From NCBI RefSeq assembly GCF_000429965.1, contig NZ_AUCW01000004.1:124001-188000 (forward strand): a DNA stretch of 64,000 bases, read 5' to 3'. The DNA comes from Desulfogranum mediterraneum DSM 13871 (lineage in GTDB: Bacteria; Desulfobacterota; Desulfobulbia; Desulfobulbales; Desulfobulbaceae). The stretch's first letter is position 1; each line of letters opens with the position of its first letter. Positions 38,259 through 46,565 of this stretch are shown piece after piece. The notes under the pieces were generated by a model that made no database searches, was not told where the DNA came from, and saw only the letters and a program-made list of their open reading frames with translations. A program made the translations under genes and the position numbers.

Positions 38259-40247
38259 TCAGCACCCTTCCACGGGATAGAGGAACCGTTGAACCACGGC
38301 TTCAACGGTATCGATGGAAAAGGGCTTGGTCAGGGCCGCGATAAATCCATACTGTTCGTAGTGTAAGATGACCTCGTTGCCCCCGTCCCCGCTGACGGCG
38401 ATCAGGTTGGCATCTCCATGGTGCTCTAAAATTTGCCGGGAGGCCTCCAGCCCTCCCATGCCGCCATCCACGTTGAGGTCCAACAGGACCAGCGCATACC
38501 CTTGGCAACGCTCCTTTGCCTCCAGGTAGCTGGCCACGGCCTCCTCACCCCTCTCGACCAGGCTGATCTCACAGCCGCAGTGTTCAAACATCTTCTTGTT
38601 GATGATCCGCATCATCTCATCGTCATCCATGACCAGGACCCGCTTGGGGGAAGCGTCATGGGCCGAAAAGGCCTGATCTGTCACCACTGCGCTCCGCACC
38701 GGAAAATAGAGATAGACCGTGCACCCCTGGTCTGGGGGCGAGTCGATCCAGACCAGGCCGCCATGCTTCTTGACCAGGGAATGAACAATGGTCAAGCCAA
38801 GCCCCATGCCCTTTTGCACGCCCTTCTGCTTGGTGGAAAAGTAGGGATCAAAGACCTGATCAATGATATCAGCCGGAATACCGGGACCGGAATCCTGGAA
38901 GCTGAGGCGAACCAGTTTGCCTCTGGGCAGGGGTTGCCCTATCGCCTCGGCCTCTGCATCACCATCTACCAGATCGAGCCTGACCGAAATGGTTCCGCTC
39001 TCCTCCATGGCCTCAGTCGCATTGCAGATCAGGTTGGTCAGGACCTGGTGCATCAGGGAGGCATCCAAATTAATGGGCTGCTGAGCCGAGTTCTCCTCCA
39101 GGCTATAGCTGATCTGGGTGTCTGCAAGCTCCTGCTCCAGGGTTTCCCGAATAAGCTGCCCCAGATTGACCTCCTCCCTAAAGGGGAGATAATTATCTGA
39201 AAAGGTGGTGAAGGTACGGATCAGATCGATGGTCAGCCCCAGAGCCTTGCCCGCCTCCTGGAGCAACTCGGCCACCTGTTGATCTTTCTCCTTGATCAGG
39301 TAGCGTGACATTTCCATGTTGCCGCTGATGATGGTCAGCAGATTGTTGAAATCATGGGCTATGCCGCTGGCCATCACGGCCATGGCATCAATCTTCTGAA
39401 TCCGGTGCAGCTCTTTCTCCAGTTGCCTCCGCTGCTGCTCTAGCTGTTTTCTCCTGGTCACATCTTTGATCATCGCGATGATGAAGACCTCATCCTCTTC
39501 AGCCACCGGAATCAGATTCATGGTCAGCAGATGTGCTGCCAGTTCGACAGGTTCGTCATAGTCAAAGACCAATGGTTGCAGGGCAGCTGCAGGTTCCAGG
39601 GCAGCCAGCCACTGACGCATCCGGCTCTGCTGGCTGCCTGCCAACAGCTCCGCCAGGCTGGTGCCAAGCAGTTCCTCCTCCAGCTTGCCGAACAGCTTCA
39701 CCGCTGCAGCGTTGACCATGACGATCCGACCCTGGTGGTTGAGTTCCACCACCCCTTCGGTCATCCCTGCCAGGATAATATCACCATGTTGTTTACTGAC
39801 CAGGAGTTCACGGGTCACCTCTCTGGAATACAAGCCCCCCAAGCCCTCAACCTGAGGGACATTACGGATCCCTGCCCTATACTTCTCCAGGGCAGCCAGG
39901 ATGTGCGTTTTCATAGTGGCTGCAGGGCCTTTGGCAATGCAGACATCGGCGTCCACCTGGAGGGTACCCCTGTTCTCCTCCATGGCTACTCCGGAAAGAA
40001 CAACCATAAATATATGTTTGAGTTCCGGGGTATTACGAACAACAAAGGTGAGTTTCTCACCATCGATCTTGGGCATGATCAGATCGGTAAAGATCACCTC
40101 CGGTGGGTGAGCGGCGATACAGTCCAGGGCCTCCAGGCCATTTTCTGCGGTCCGCACAAGCCAGCCCTCTTTTTCCAGAACACTACTGACGATCCTGCGG
40201 ATGACCGGACTGTTATCAACCACCAGGATGTAACCGTTATTCTTCAT
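38259..40247 (-). CDS. Hybrid kinase: REC-PAS-HisKA-HATPase-REC
   Basis: 662 residues, soluble. Receiver 1 (about 5-125) has LVVDNSPVIRRIV and D55 in VIFTDLIMPKIDG. A PAS domain spans about 155-265. The kinase core has H298 in ASGIAHDFNNLLT and HATPase motifs DSGPGIP and GMGLGLTIVHSL. A C-terminal receiver (about 545-660) has VLVMDDDEMM and VLLDLNVDGGMGG. The HDFNN-type kinase box is the NtrB/RpfC-adjacent class common in delta-proteobacteria. ATG 40247 is preferred over an upstream in-frame ATG at 40292 because AAGGAG precedes it by about 10 nt. It overlaps the response regulator by 11 nt. Confidence 0.9.
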   Translation of the reverse strand: MKNNGYILVVDNSPVIRRIVSSVLEKEGWLVRTAENGLEALDCIAAHPPEVIFTDLIMPKIDGEKLTFVVRNTPELKHIFMVVLSGVAMEENRGTLQVDADVCIAKGPAATMKTHILAALEKYRAGIRNVPQVEGLGGLYSREVTRELLVSKQHGDIILAGMTEGVVELNHQGRIVMVNAAAVKLFGKLEEELLGTSLAELLAGSQQSRMRQWLAALEPAAALQPLVFDYDEPVELAAHLLTMNLIPVAEEDEVFIIAMIKDVTRRKQLEQQRRQLEKELHRIQKIDAMAVMASGIAHDFNNLLTIISGNMEMSRYLIKEKDQQVAELLQEAGKALGLTIDLIRTFTTFSDNYLPFREEVNLGQLIRETLEQELADTQISYSLEENSAQQPINLDASLMHQVLTNLICNATEAMEESGTISVRLDLVDGDAEAEAIGQPLPRGKLVRLSFQDSGPGIPADIIDQVFDPYFSTKQKGVQKGMGLGLTIVHSLVKKHGGLVWIDSPPDQGCTVYLYFPVRSAVVTDQAFSAHDASPKRVLVMDDDEMMRIINKKMFEHCGCEISLVERGEEAVASYLEAKERCQGYALVLLDLNVDGGMGGLEASRQILEHHGDANLIAVSGDGGNEVILHYEQYGFIAALTKPFSIDTVEAVVQRFLYPVEGC

Positions 40248-40608
40248 TGGCGAGCAACTCCTTGATGGTGTCGGCAAGCTCTTTGACATCAAAAGGTTTG
40301 GTAAAGATCCGGTCAGCCCCCAGCTCCTTGGCTGCCGGCAGGTAGGCCTCGGGTCCGATCCGTCCCCCGCCGGAGATGGCGATGATCTTGGTGTCTGGAA
40401 ATTCTTTTTTCAGTGAGGTGATGGTTTCAAGCCCCTCCTGCTCGGGCATGATCAGGTCGGTAATCACCAGGTCGGCCCGATGGAGGCGCTGCTGCTGCAT
40501 CCCGGCCCGACCGTCTTCCGCTTCAACCACCTCATCACCGGCCCACTCAACGACCTGGCGAATAAGGGTTCGCATTTGCTGATCATCGTCAATGACTAAT
40601 ATCCTCAT
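40237..40608 (-). CDS. Single-domain response regulator
   Basis: 123 residues forming one receiver domain: ILVIDDDQQM (acidic pocket), phospho-Asp D51 in LVITDLIMPEQEG, a switch Ser in IIAISGGGRIG and Lys in IFTKPFDV. No output domain. It lies between two hybrid kinases and overlaps both (4 and 11 nt), so it probably passes phosphate between them or acts by protein contact. Confidence 0.93.
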   Translation of the reverse strand: MRILVIDDDQQMRTLIRQVVEWAGDEVVEAEDGRAGMQQQRLHRADLVITDLIMPEQEGLETITSLKKEFPDTKIIAISGGGRIGPEAYLPAAKELGADRIFTKPFDVKELADTIKELLANEE

Positions 40609-42362
40609 AGGCTGTCCTTGTGCTTAGGAAGTATTTCACGGATGGCTGTCGCCAGGAGGCGCATATCCAGGGGTTTGGCCAGAAACCGGCGCACCCCGGC
40701 TTGCTTTGCCTCCTCCGGGGTAACCACATCACTATACCCGGAACAGAGAATCACCGGCAGGGAGGGGTCATGGGTCAAGGCCTCTGCAGCCAGTTGCAGG
40801 CCGGTCATTCTGGGCATGGTATGATCGGTTATCAGGAGGTCAATGGCCTGCTCTCCTCCGGCAATAATCTCCAGGGCCTGCTCAGGGCTGGTGGCCGGCA
40901 GGATAGTGTAGCCGAGATACTCGAGCATCCTGGTCCGCATGGTGACAATCTCCTCTTCATCGTCGACGTAGAGAATAGTCTCCGAACCGCGGGGCAGGGA
41001 GACCACCAGCTCCTCCTCCAGTCCCTCCTCTTTCTTGATCCGGGGGAAAAAGAGGGTGAAGACGGTGCCCTTGCCCACCTCTGATTTTACATCGACCACC
41101 CCGTTATGGGCAAGAATAATCCCGTGGAGCACTGCCAGCCCCATGCCGGTGCCATCCCCGACCTCGCGGGTGGTAAAGAAGGGGTCAAAGATCCGCTGGA
41201 GGACCTCTGCAGAGATCCCCCGGCCGGTGTCGCGCACACCCAGGGCTACATACGGTCCTGGTCGCAGCTCTGGGTAGCGCTTCTGTTCGGCCACCCCGGC
41301 GGTGATCTCCCGCAGGCTCACCTCGATGGTACCGCTCTGCTCCTCCAGGGCCTGGGCTGCGTTGTTACAGAGGTTCATCAGTACCTGTTGAATCTGGGCC
41401 GGATCACCGGAGATGGCACCAATCCCCTCGCCGACCGAGACCTTTAACTCGATGGTGGCAGGCAGGGAGGCCCGGAGGAACTTGCAGCTCTCCTTGATCA
41501 GGGGCGAGATCTCCAGAACCCCCTGTTTACTGGCGGATTGGCGGCTAAAGGCCAGGATCTGGTTGACCAGCTCTTTGGCCCGGTGACCGGCATGTTTGAT
41601 GGAGGAGACATGGTCAATGATCTCAGGGGTGGTCAGGGGCGGGCCTGGCCGAGGTATTTCCGGGTGTTTTTTCTCTGGCAGTCGATAGAGCAGCAGATCG
41701 GCATTGCCCAGGATCGCGCCCAGGATATTGTTGAAATCATGGGCTATGCCGCCGGCCAGGGTAGCCACGGCGTCCATCTTGTGGGCCTGCACCAGTTGGG
41801 TTTCCAGTTGGCGCTGGTGGGTGATATCTCTGGCAGAATAGATGTAGCCGATGACCCCGGCTGGCGACAGAATCGGAGAGGAAGAGACCTGAAAAATCTT
41901 ACCCAGATAGGGGTGCCGTACCTCCTGGGTGTAGGGTTTTTGCTCCTCCTGAACAATGGGCAGGGGACAGTAGCGGCAGGGGGAATCCTCCCCTGCAAAG
42001 AGCTGATAACAGTGGCCGCCCTCCAGCGGGGTGTCCCCCTGGCTCAGCAGCTTATGGGCCGCCCTGTTGCCCTTGATGACCCGTAACTCCTTATCAAGGA
42101 TAAGCACCGGTTCAATAATGGCATCAAAGGTATATTGCCAGTCGCTCAGGAGCGGGCCAAAACCTTCTTCGCCTGTTGCCTGATCAGCCAGGGGCTGCGC
42201 TGCCGAGCCCCTCTCCTCCGAGTCCCTGTCCTCCGAGTCCCTGTCCTGAAAGGCCTCAACCGCGCCCTGCCTCAACCTCGGTCGAATCTTCAGCAGGAAA
42301 TAGCTGATCATCCCGATGACCATCAGGGCCAATATCAGGCTCAACCAGAGTAACACAATCAT
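40605..42362 (-). CDS. Membrane-anchored hybrid kinase: TM-PAS-HisKA-HATPase-REC
   Basis: 585 residues. One N-terminal TM (about 4-25), an acidic linker with a 5-residue repeat (RDSED/RDSEE), a PAS domain (about 75-185), HisKA with H208 in GGIAHDFNNILGA, HATPase with DTGRGIS and GTGMGLAVLHGI, and a C-terminal receiver (about 463-580; ILYVDDEEEIV, LLITDHTMPRMTG). The PAS has a cysteine cluster, HCYQLFAGEDSPCRYCP, seen in a subset of PAS sensors and suggestive of metal or redox sensing (inference). Overlaps the genes on both sides by 4 nt. Confidence 0.9.
   Translation of the reverse strand: MIVLLWLSLILALMVIGMISYFLLKIRPRLRQGAVEAFQDRDSEDRDSEERGSAAQPLADQATGEEGFGPLLSDWQYTFDAIIEPVLILDKELRVIKGNRAAHKLLSQGDTPLEGGHCYQLFAGEDSPCRYCPLPIVQEEQKPYTQEVRHPYLGKIFQVSSSPILSPAGVIGYIYSARDITHQRQLETQLVQAHKMDAVATLAGGIAHDFNNILGAILGNADLLLYRLPEKKHPEIPRPGPPLTTPEIIDHVSSIKHAGHRAKELVNQILAFSRQSASKQGVLEISPLIKESCKFLRASLPATIELKVSVGEGIGAISGDPAQIQQVLMNLCNNAAQALEEQSGTIEVSLREITAGVAEQKRYPELRPGPYVALGVRDTGRGISAEVLQRIFDPFFTTREVGDGTGMGLAVLHGIILAHNGVVDVKSEVGKGTVFTLFFPRIKKEEGLEEELVVSLPRGSETILYVDDEEEIVTMRTRMLEYLGYTILPATSPEQALEIIAGGEQAIDLLITDHTMPRMTGLQLAAEALTHDPSLPVILCSGYSDVVTPEEAKQAGVRRFLAKPLDMRLLATAIREILPKHKDSL
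42212..42246. repeat. In-frame 15-nt tandem repeat
   Basis: About 2.3 copies of a 15-nt unit (TCCTCCGAGTCCCTG on the plus strand) inside the kinase gene, encoding the acidic linker repeat RDSED/RDSEE. A multiple-of-three unit, so copy-number change would keep the frame. Confidence 0.7.
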
Positions 42363-44755
42363 ATCCCCCCTGCTCCGTTCTGGGTAACCGCGGCTGAAAA
42401 CTGTTGTCCAAAGACCTGCTCGCGAAAAAAAGTAATCATGGCCCGCCGGTTTGTCATAATCCTAATCTGCTCCGGGATAAAATCAGAGAGATCATTCTTC
42501 ATGATGGACATGGTATAGTCGATATTCGGGGCAAAGCGATTGTCCAGATACCAGGCATAGAAGAGACCAAAATGCAGTCCCGGAGGGGTAAATCCTTCGC
42601 CGGAGTTGATCACCCTGCTAAAGAGGCGCTCCAAACGATGGGACGGATTCATCCTGCAGAGCTGCAGGTAGGTGGTGAGCTGAACCGGAGTCAGGAAACT
42701 CTGCAGCTGTTGAGGCTCACGGAGGCTGAGCTGATACATCCTGCCGACATCCTCACCGCCATGGCGAAGGGTGACCATCTGCTTGCTGCAGGCATAGTTG
42801 CCTAAGAGCGACTGGCCCAGGGCAATCAGAAAAACCGCCTCAAAGCGGTTCAGATTTTCGCTCTGATCCTGCCTGATTTTTATTTTGCAATCAGCAGGAT
42901 CATAGAAGGAAAAGACATTATCCCACTGCTGGGAGCGTTTCCAGTTCTCCGGGGCAATCAGGGTGATACCACGAAAAAATTTGAGATGTTCAAAGAGGAT
43001 ATCCGGATGGAGCCAGATAATCTCCACCAGTCGTTCCAGCAGCCAGCGGCGCTGGGTCTCGTCCATCTTCTTGGGCAGGGTGGAGCCACCGCTGATCAAC
43101 TCGGTACTGGTGTAGTGCAACAGGTCCTGAATTCTTTGATAACGCAGGCAGGGAATCTGACGTTCCGGATAATGCACCCTGGAACTGAAATCGGCTGGCG
43201 GCAAGCTGGTCAGCGCCGGAACCTCTTCGACCAGACCGGCCGCCTGGAGGGTCCAGAGGGTCTTGATCGCCCTGGCAAGGGCCTTGGGATCATGTTGGAT
43301 CACTCCCCGGCGAAGGAGCTGTTCCTCGGAAAAGATACGGGCTGCCACGGTGCGAAAGCCCAAGCCTTCCACCTTGGCCCGGTCCAGGTAGATAGGTTCC
43401 TTCTCCTCCAGGGCATAACGTTGGAGCACCGAGCCGGGAATATCCTCCATCTTCAGACAGAGAACCGTGGAAAAGAGCTCGTCAACACCTCCCGGGATAT
43501 TGCGATGATAGGCGCGGATCAAGTCAGAGACATGGAATTTTCGATCCGGGGCCTCAAAGGCGGCATCGGTCTCCCCCTTCTGGACCCAGATGTTGGCCAC
43601 CAGCAGCTTCAAGGCCCTGGTATTGGCGCGGATGGCATCGGCCAGTCCGGGGATCTGGAGAATGGGAATAATCGAGGTGTAGAGACTCCCCGGGGCAAGT
43701 ACGATGACATCGGCTGCTGAAAGCAGCTGTCCCACCTCTGGCTGGAGAAAGGGATGGCGGCTGAACTCAACCAGGACCTTGTCCACGGCATAGCCTCGTC
43801 TGGCATGGCTGGATTTGAACTCACTGGTCACCAGCACCCCGTTTTCATAGAGCAGCTGCAGCCGGGCAAGGGTGGTGGAACAGGGAAGCACCCCGTTGCG
43901 CTGGGTGCCCATGGCCGCACTGAGTCGAGCCAGTCCCTTCAGGGTTGCGGTACGCACCACCTGATGAGCGGCCAGGAGCTGCGCCGCCTCAAGTTCCGGA
44001 TCCAGCTCTGCGTACACCGCTGCTGCCAGCAAGAGGTTGCCCAGGCACTGGGGACGATGGAGGGTGACGGCAAGGCGCGGGTCTTCATAGAGCTGCCTGG
44101 TCAGGTCCAGCAGGACCGCAAACAGCCCATCGGGCAGATCATTGAGCTCGGCACCGGTATCCCGGAGCAGGTGCTCGGCTGAGGGGGGGCAGCTGATAAA
44201 GCGGTAGTTAAAGATGGCATGGAGTGCCGCGATCACCCTGCCCACCAGGTAGTCGTCCAGCTGGTAGCGCTTGATCAGGAGATCCCTACGCACGGCAGAG
44301 AGCAGGACGTGACGCAGGTCGCCAAGGGCAATCAGCGGCAGGTCCTTGAGCAGCTCGCCGGTGGAGCCGCCATCATCGGTGATACAGACGATGGAGTGGA
44401 GTTGGGGAAAGAGCTCCTTCATCCCGGTAAAGGGGTTCTCCTTCCAACCCTGCTGCCGGGAATCGCCGCCGATGATATTGGATAAACCGGTACCGCCGCC
44501 CAGGACAACGACCTTGAGGCCGCTGACATCAAAGGTGCGCACCTGCTCCTGGAAGGTGAGGTAGGCCGCCGCAAGCTCCGAATTCTGCAGCTGGTCAACC
44601 GGATCCAAAATCAGGGCAGTAACCTTTTCCGCAAAGCTTGCGCCGGGGAGGAAGTCGAGGGCTGCAAATTTTTTGGTCGCCAGTTGGCGCCACTGCCCGC
44701 TTATCTCACGTTCTTCGACCATCTCTGCCTCTTCGTTGCCGCTGCCGCTGTCCAT
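42359..44755 (-). CDS. Long YvcK/CofD-family protein with extra C-terminal region
   Basis: 798 residues, roughly twice the length of ordinary YvcK (about 320-450). Residues about 1-78 form an extra N-terminal helical segment. The CofD-like domain starts LKVVVLGGGTGLSNI (about 80-95) and continues with ITDDGGSTGELLKDLPLIALGDLRHVLLS, NYRFISCPPSAEHLL and VIVLAPGSLYTSIIPILQIPGLADAI, matching YvcK, which binds UDP-sugars in characterised members and affects cell shape and gluconeogenic growth. From about 470 there is a further region of over 300 residues I cannot assign. It sits downstream of kdsB (45 nt) and overlaps a kinase gene by 4 nt, so a link with envelope control is plausible. Confidence 0.85.
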   Translation of the reverse strand: MDSGSGNEEAEMVEEREISGQWRQLATKKFAALDFLPGASFAEKVTALILDPVDQLQNSELAAAYLTFQEQVRTFDVSGLKVVVLGGGTGLSNIIGGDSRQQGWKENPFTGMKELFPQLHSIVCITDDGGSTGELLKDLPLIALGDLRHVLLSAVRRDLLIKRYQLDDYLVGRVIAALHAIFNYRFISCPPSAEHLLRDTGAELNDLPDGLFAVLLDLTRQLYEDPRLAVTLHRPQCLGNLLLAAAVYAELDPELEAAQLLAAHQVVRTATLKGLARLSAAMGTQRNGVLPCSTTLARLQLLYENGVLVTSEFKSSHARRGYAVDKVLVEFSRHPFLQPEVGQLLSAADVIVLAPGSLYTSIIPILQIPGLADAIRANTRALKLLVANIWVQKGETDAAFEAPDRKFHVSDLIRAYHRNIPGGVDELFSTVLCLKMEDIPGSVLQRYALEEKEPIYLDRAKVEGLGFRTVAARIFSEEQLLRRGVIQHDPKALARAIKTLWTLQAAGLVEEVPALTSLPPADFSSRVHYPERQIPCLRYQRIQDLLHYTSTELISGGSTLPKKMDETQRRWLLERLVEIIWLHPDILFEHLKFFRGITLIAPENWKRSQQWDNVFSFYDPADCKIKIRQDQSENLNRFEAVFLIALGQSLLGNYACSKQMVTLRHGGEDVGRMYQLSLREPQQLQSFLTPVQLTTYLQLCRMNPSHRLERLFSRVINSGEGFTPPGLHFGLFYAWYLDNRFAPNIDYTMSIMKNDLSDFIPEQIRIMTNRRAMITFFREQVFGQQFSAAVTQNGAGGI

Positions 44756-44800
44756 ATTGAAATGGACGCCGGGTACGGTTCGGCCCCGGTCCTTTCCTGA

Positions 44801-45565
44801 TCAGTCAGCTGCCTGACTCAGCAGCTGCTCAACCCTGTTGATGTCCCGGGGTGTATCCACCTCAATGGAATCATGGTCCGTGAGGATCACCCTGATGGTA
44901 TAACCGAATTCAAGGGCTCTCAGCTGTTCCAGTTTCTCAAACTTTTCCCACTCACCTTCGGGAAGACCGACAAAGGTGACCAGGAAGCCCTTGCGGTAGG
45001 CATAAAAACCCAGGTGTTTGTAGTAGGTCGGCTGAATCCCCTCTTCGGGGTTACGTTGAAAGGGGATGGGCGATCGGGAGAAATAGAGGGCATTCCAATG
45101 GCAGTCAAAGACGGTCTTGACATGATTGGGATCATCAATCTCCTCGGGCCGGATGATCTTGTAGATCAGGGTGGACATGGGCAAGGCAGGATCAACCAGG
45201 AGCGGGGTAGCCACCTGCTTAACGATCTCTTCGGGAAAGAGCGGTTGATCTCCCTGGATATTGACCACCACATCATGCTCTTCGATATCAAGGAGTTCAG
45301 CAGCCTCGGCCAGGCGGTCGGTCCCGGTGGCGTGATCGCCTCTGGTCAGGACATACTCGCCGCCAAAGGCCTCGACCTGGGCGGCGATTCGCTGATCATC
45401 GGTGGCAACCACCACCCGGTCGAGCATGGAGACCTTCCAGGCGCGTTCCACCACGTGCTGGATCATGGGTTTGGTGCCGATCAGGGCAAGCGGTTTTCCT
45501 GGAAATCTGTTGGAATGGTAGCGAGCAGGAATAACCGCTATGACCTTGGATACTTTTTCACTCAT
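44801..45565 (-). CDS. kdsB: 3-deoxy-manno-octulosonate cytidylyltransferase
   Basis: Activates Kdo (or an 8-amino analogue) as the CMP sugar for lipid A inner core assembly. 254 residues, family length: VIAVIPARYHSNRFPGKPLALIGTKPMIQHV, TDDQRIA, TRGDHATGTDRLAEA, VVNIQGDQPLFP, and the C-terminal EQLRALEFGYTIRVILTDHDSIEVDTPRDINRV. A KdnA-like aminotransferase gene lies 1 kb away, so the actual substrate may be Kdo8N rather than Kdo (see finding). Confidence 0.95.
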   Translation of the reverse strand: MSEKVSKVIAVIPARYHSNRFPGKPLALIGTKPMIQHVVERAWKVSMLDRVVVATDDQRIAAQVEAFGGEYVLTRGDHATGTDRLAEAAELLDIEEHDVVVNIQGDQPLFPEEIVKQVATPLLVDPALPMSTLIYKIIRPEEIDDPNHVKTVFDCHWNALYFSRSPIPFQRNPEEGIQPTYYKHLGFYAYRKGFLVTFVGLPEGEWEKFEKLEQLRALEFGYTIRVILTDHDSIEVDTPRDINRVEQLLSQAAD

Positions 45566-45689
45566 GGAGTAGCCTTATCTTCTCTTTCTTCTCTCAATAG
45601 TGGAGACGGGGTGGTTATATTTTTTATTATTTTCTCAAGTTATGATACAGTGGGGACCCTAAAAAGGCAATTACCAATCATTGGCAGCC

Positions 45690-46526
45690 ATGATTACCCA
45701 TCCTCTCCCTGCCCCCCGGGCCAAGCACATGCCTCTTCAGCCACCCATCGCTCTCCTTGCCGGCCCCGGCGTCTCCAGCCTTGAGGCCCGCCGACTTGCC
45801 CAGCGGCTGCAGCTCCCCCTGGTGGAAGAGAGCCGGGGATACGAGCTGATCCTCTGTTTGCAGCAGCAGCGGCTTGAGTTACTCTGGTTTCAGCCCCAGC
45901 AGAGACAACCAGCCCGTTTTTGGGTGGACTTCATCGACGGAAAAACAGGATACCGCTCACGACAACCGGGAAAAGAACTCCTGATCAGAGCCATCAAGAT
46001 CAGAGGAAAGCTGCCGACCACCCTGGTGGATGGTACCGGCGGCTTGGGAAGGGACTGTTTTCTCTGTGCAGCGGCCGGGTGCCGGGTGCAGGTCTACGAG
46101 AAAAACCCGGTGATCGCCGCCCTGTTGGCAGACGGATTACGGCGGGCAGCAGAACAGCAGCCAACGGCGGCGATAGCGGCCAGGATCCGCCTCCACGAGG
46201 AAGACGCGGTGGAGCAACTGCCCCTGCAGCCCTCCCCGGAGGTGATCTACCTCGACCCGATGTTTCCCAGGCGCAGCAAGAGCGCCAAGGTCAAGCAGGA
46301 GCTACGCCTCCTCCAGCTTCTGGAACCGACCGCTGCAGAGGACGGGGCGGACAGGGCGGAGATCGCCCTCTTCAGAGCGGCCTGGCAGGCCGGACCGGCC
46401 AAGATCGTGGTCAAGCGGCCCCTCAAGGCTGAGTCGCTCGCAAGGCTCGCCCCAGCCTACACGGTCTGCGGCAAGGCAGTCCGCTTTGATGTCTACCAGC
46501 CCTGCTCAGCCGCCCATGCCCCCTGA
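45690..46526 (+). CDS. rsmJ: 16S rRNA (guanine1516-N2)-methyltransferase RsmJ-like
   Basis: 278 residues. SAM-binding motif I LVDGTGGLGRDCF, acidic VYEKNP, and the RsmJ active-site and flank YLDPMFPRRSKSAKVKQELR. The N-terminal region RFWVDFIDGKTGYRSRQPGKELLIRAIKI is also typical. A TTG three codons upstream (45681) is an alternative start; neither has a good ribosome site. It stands alone between divergent kdsB and convergent kdnA, with a stem-loop at its stop codon. Confidence 0.9.
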   Translation: MITHPLPAPRAKHMPLQPPIALLAGPGVSSLEARRLAQRLQLPLVEESRGYELILCLQQQRLELLWFQPQQRQPARFWVDFIDGKTGYRSRQPGKELLIRAIKIRGKLPTTLVDGTGGLGRDCFLCAAAGCRVQVYEKNPVIAALLADGLRRAAEQQPTAAIAARIRLHEEDAVEQLPLQPSPEVIYLDPMFPRRSKSAKVKQELRLLQLLEPTAAEDGADRAEIALFRAAWQAGPAKIVVKRPLKAESLARLAPAYTVCGKAVRFDVYQPCSAAHAP

Positions 46527-46552
46527 TCCGTGATCCCGATTCAGGGGGTTCC
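46519..46552 (+). terminator. Putative terminator of rsmJ
   Basis: CCCCCTGA (46519-46526, including the stop codon) pairs perfectly with TCAGGGGG (46541-46548) around a 14-nt loop, then TTCCTT. The T-tract is modest. Lies between convergent rsmJ and the aminotransferase gene. Confidence 0.5.
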
Positions 46553-46565
46553 TTGCCCCTGGGTG

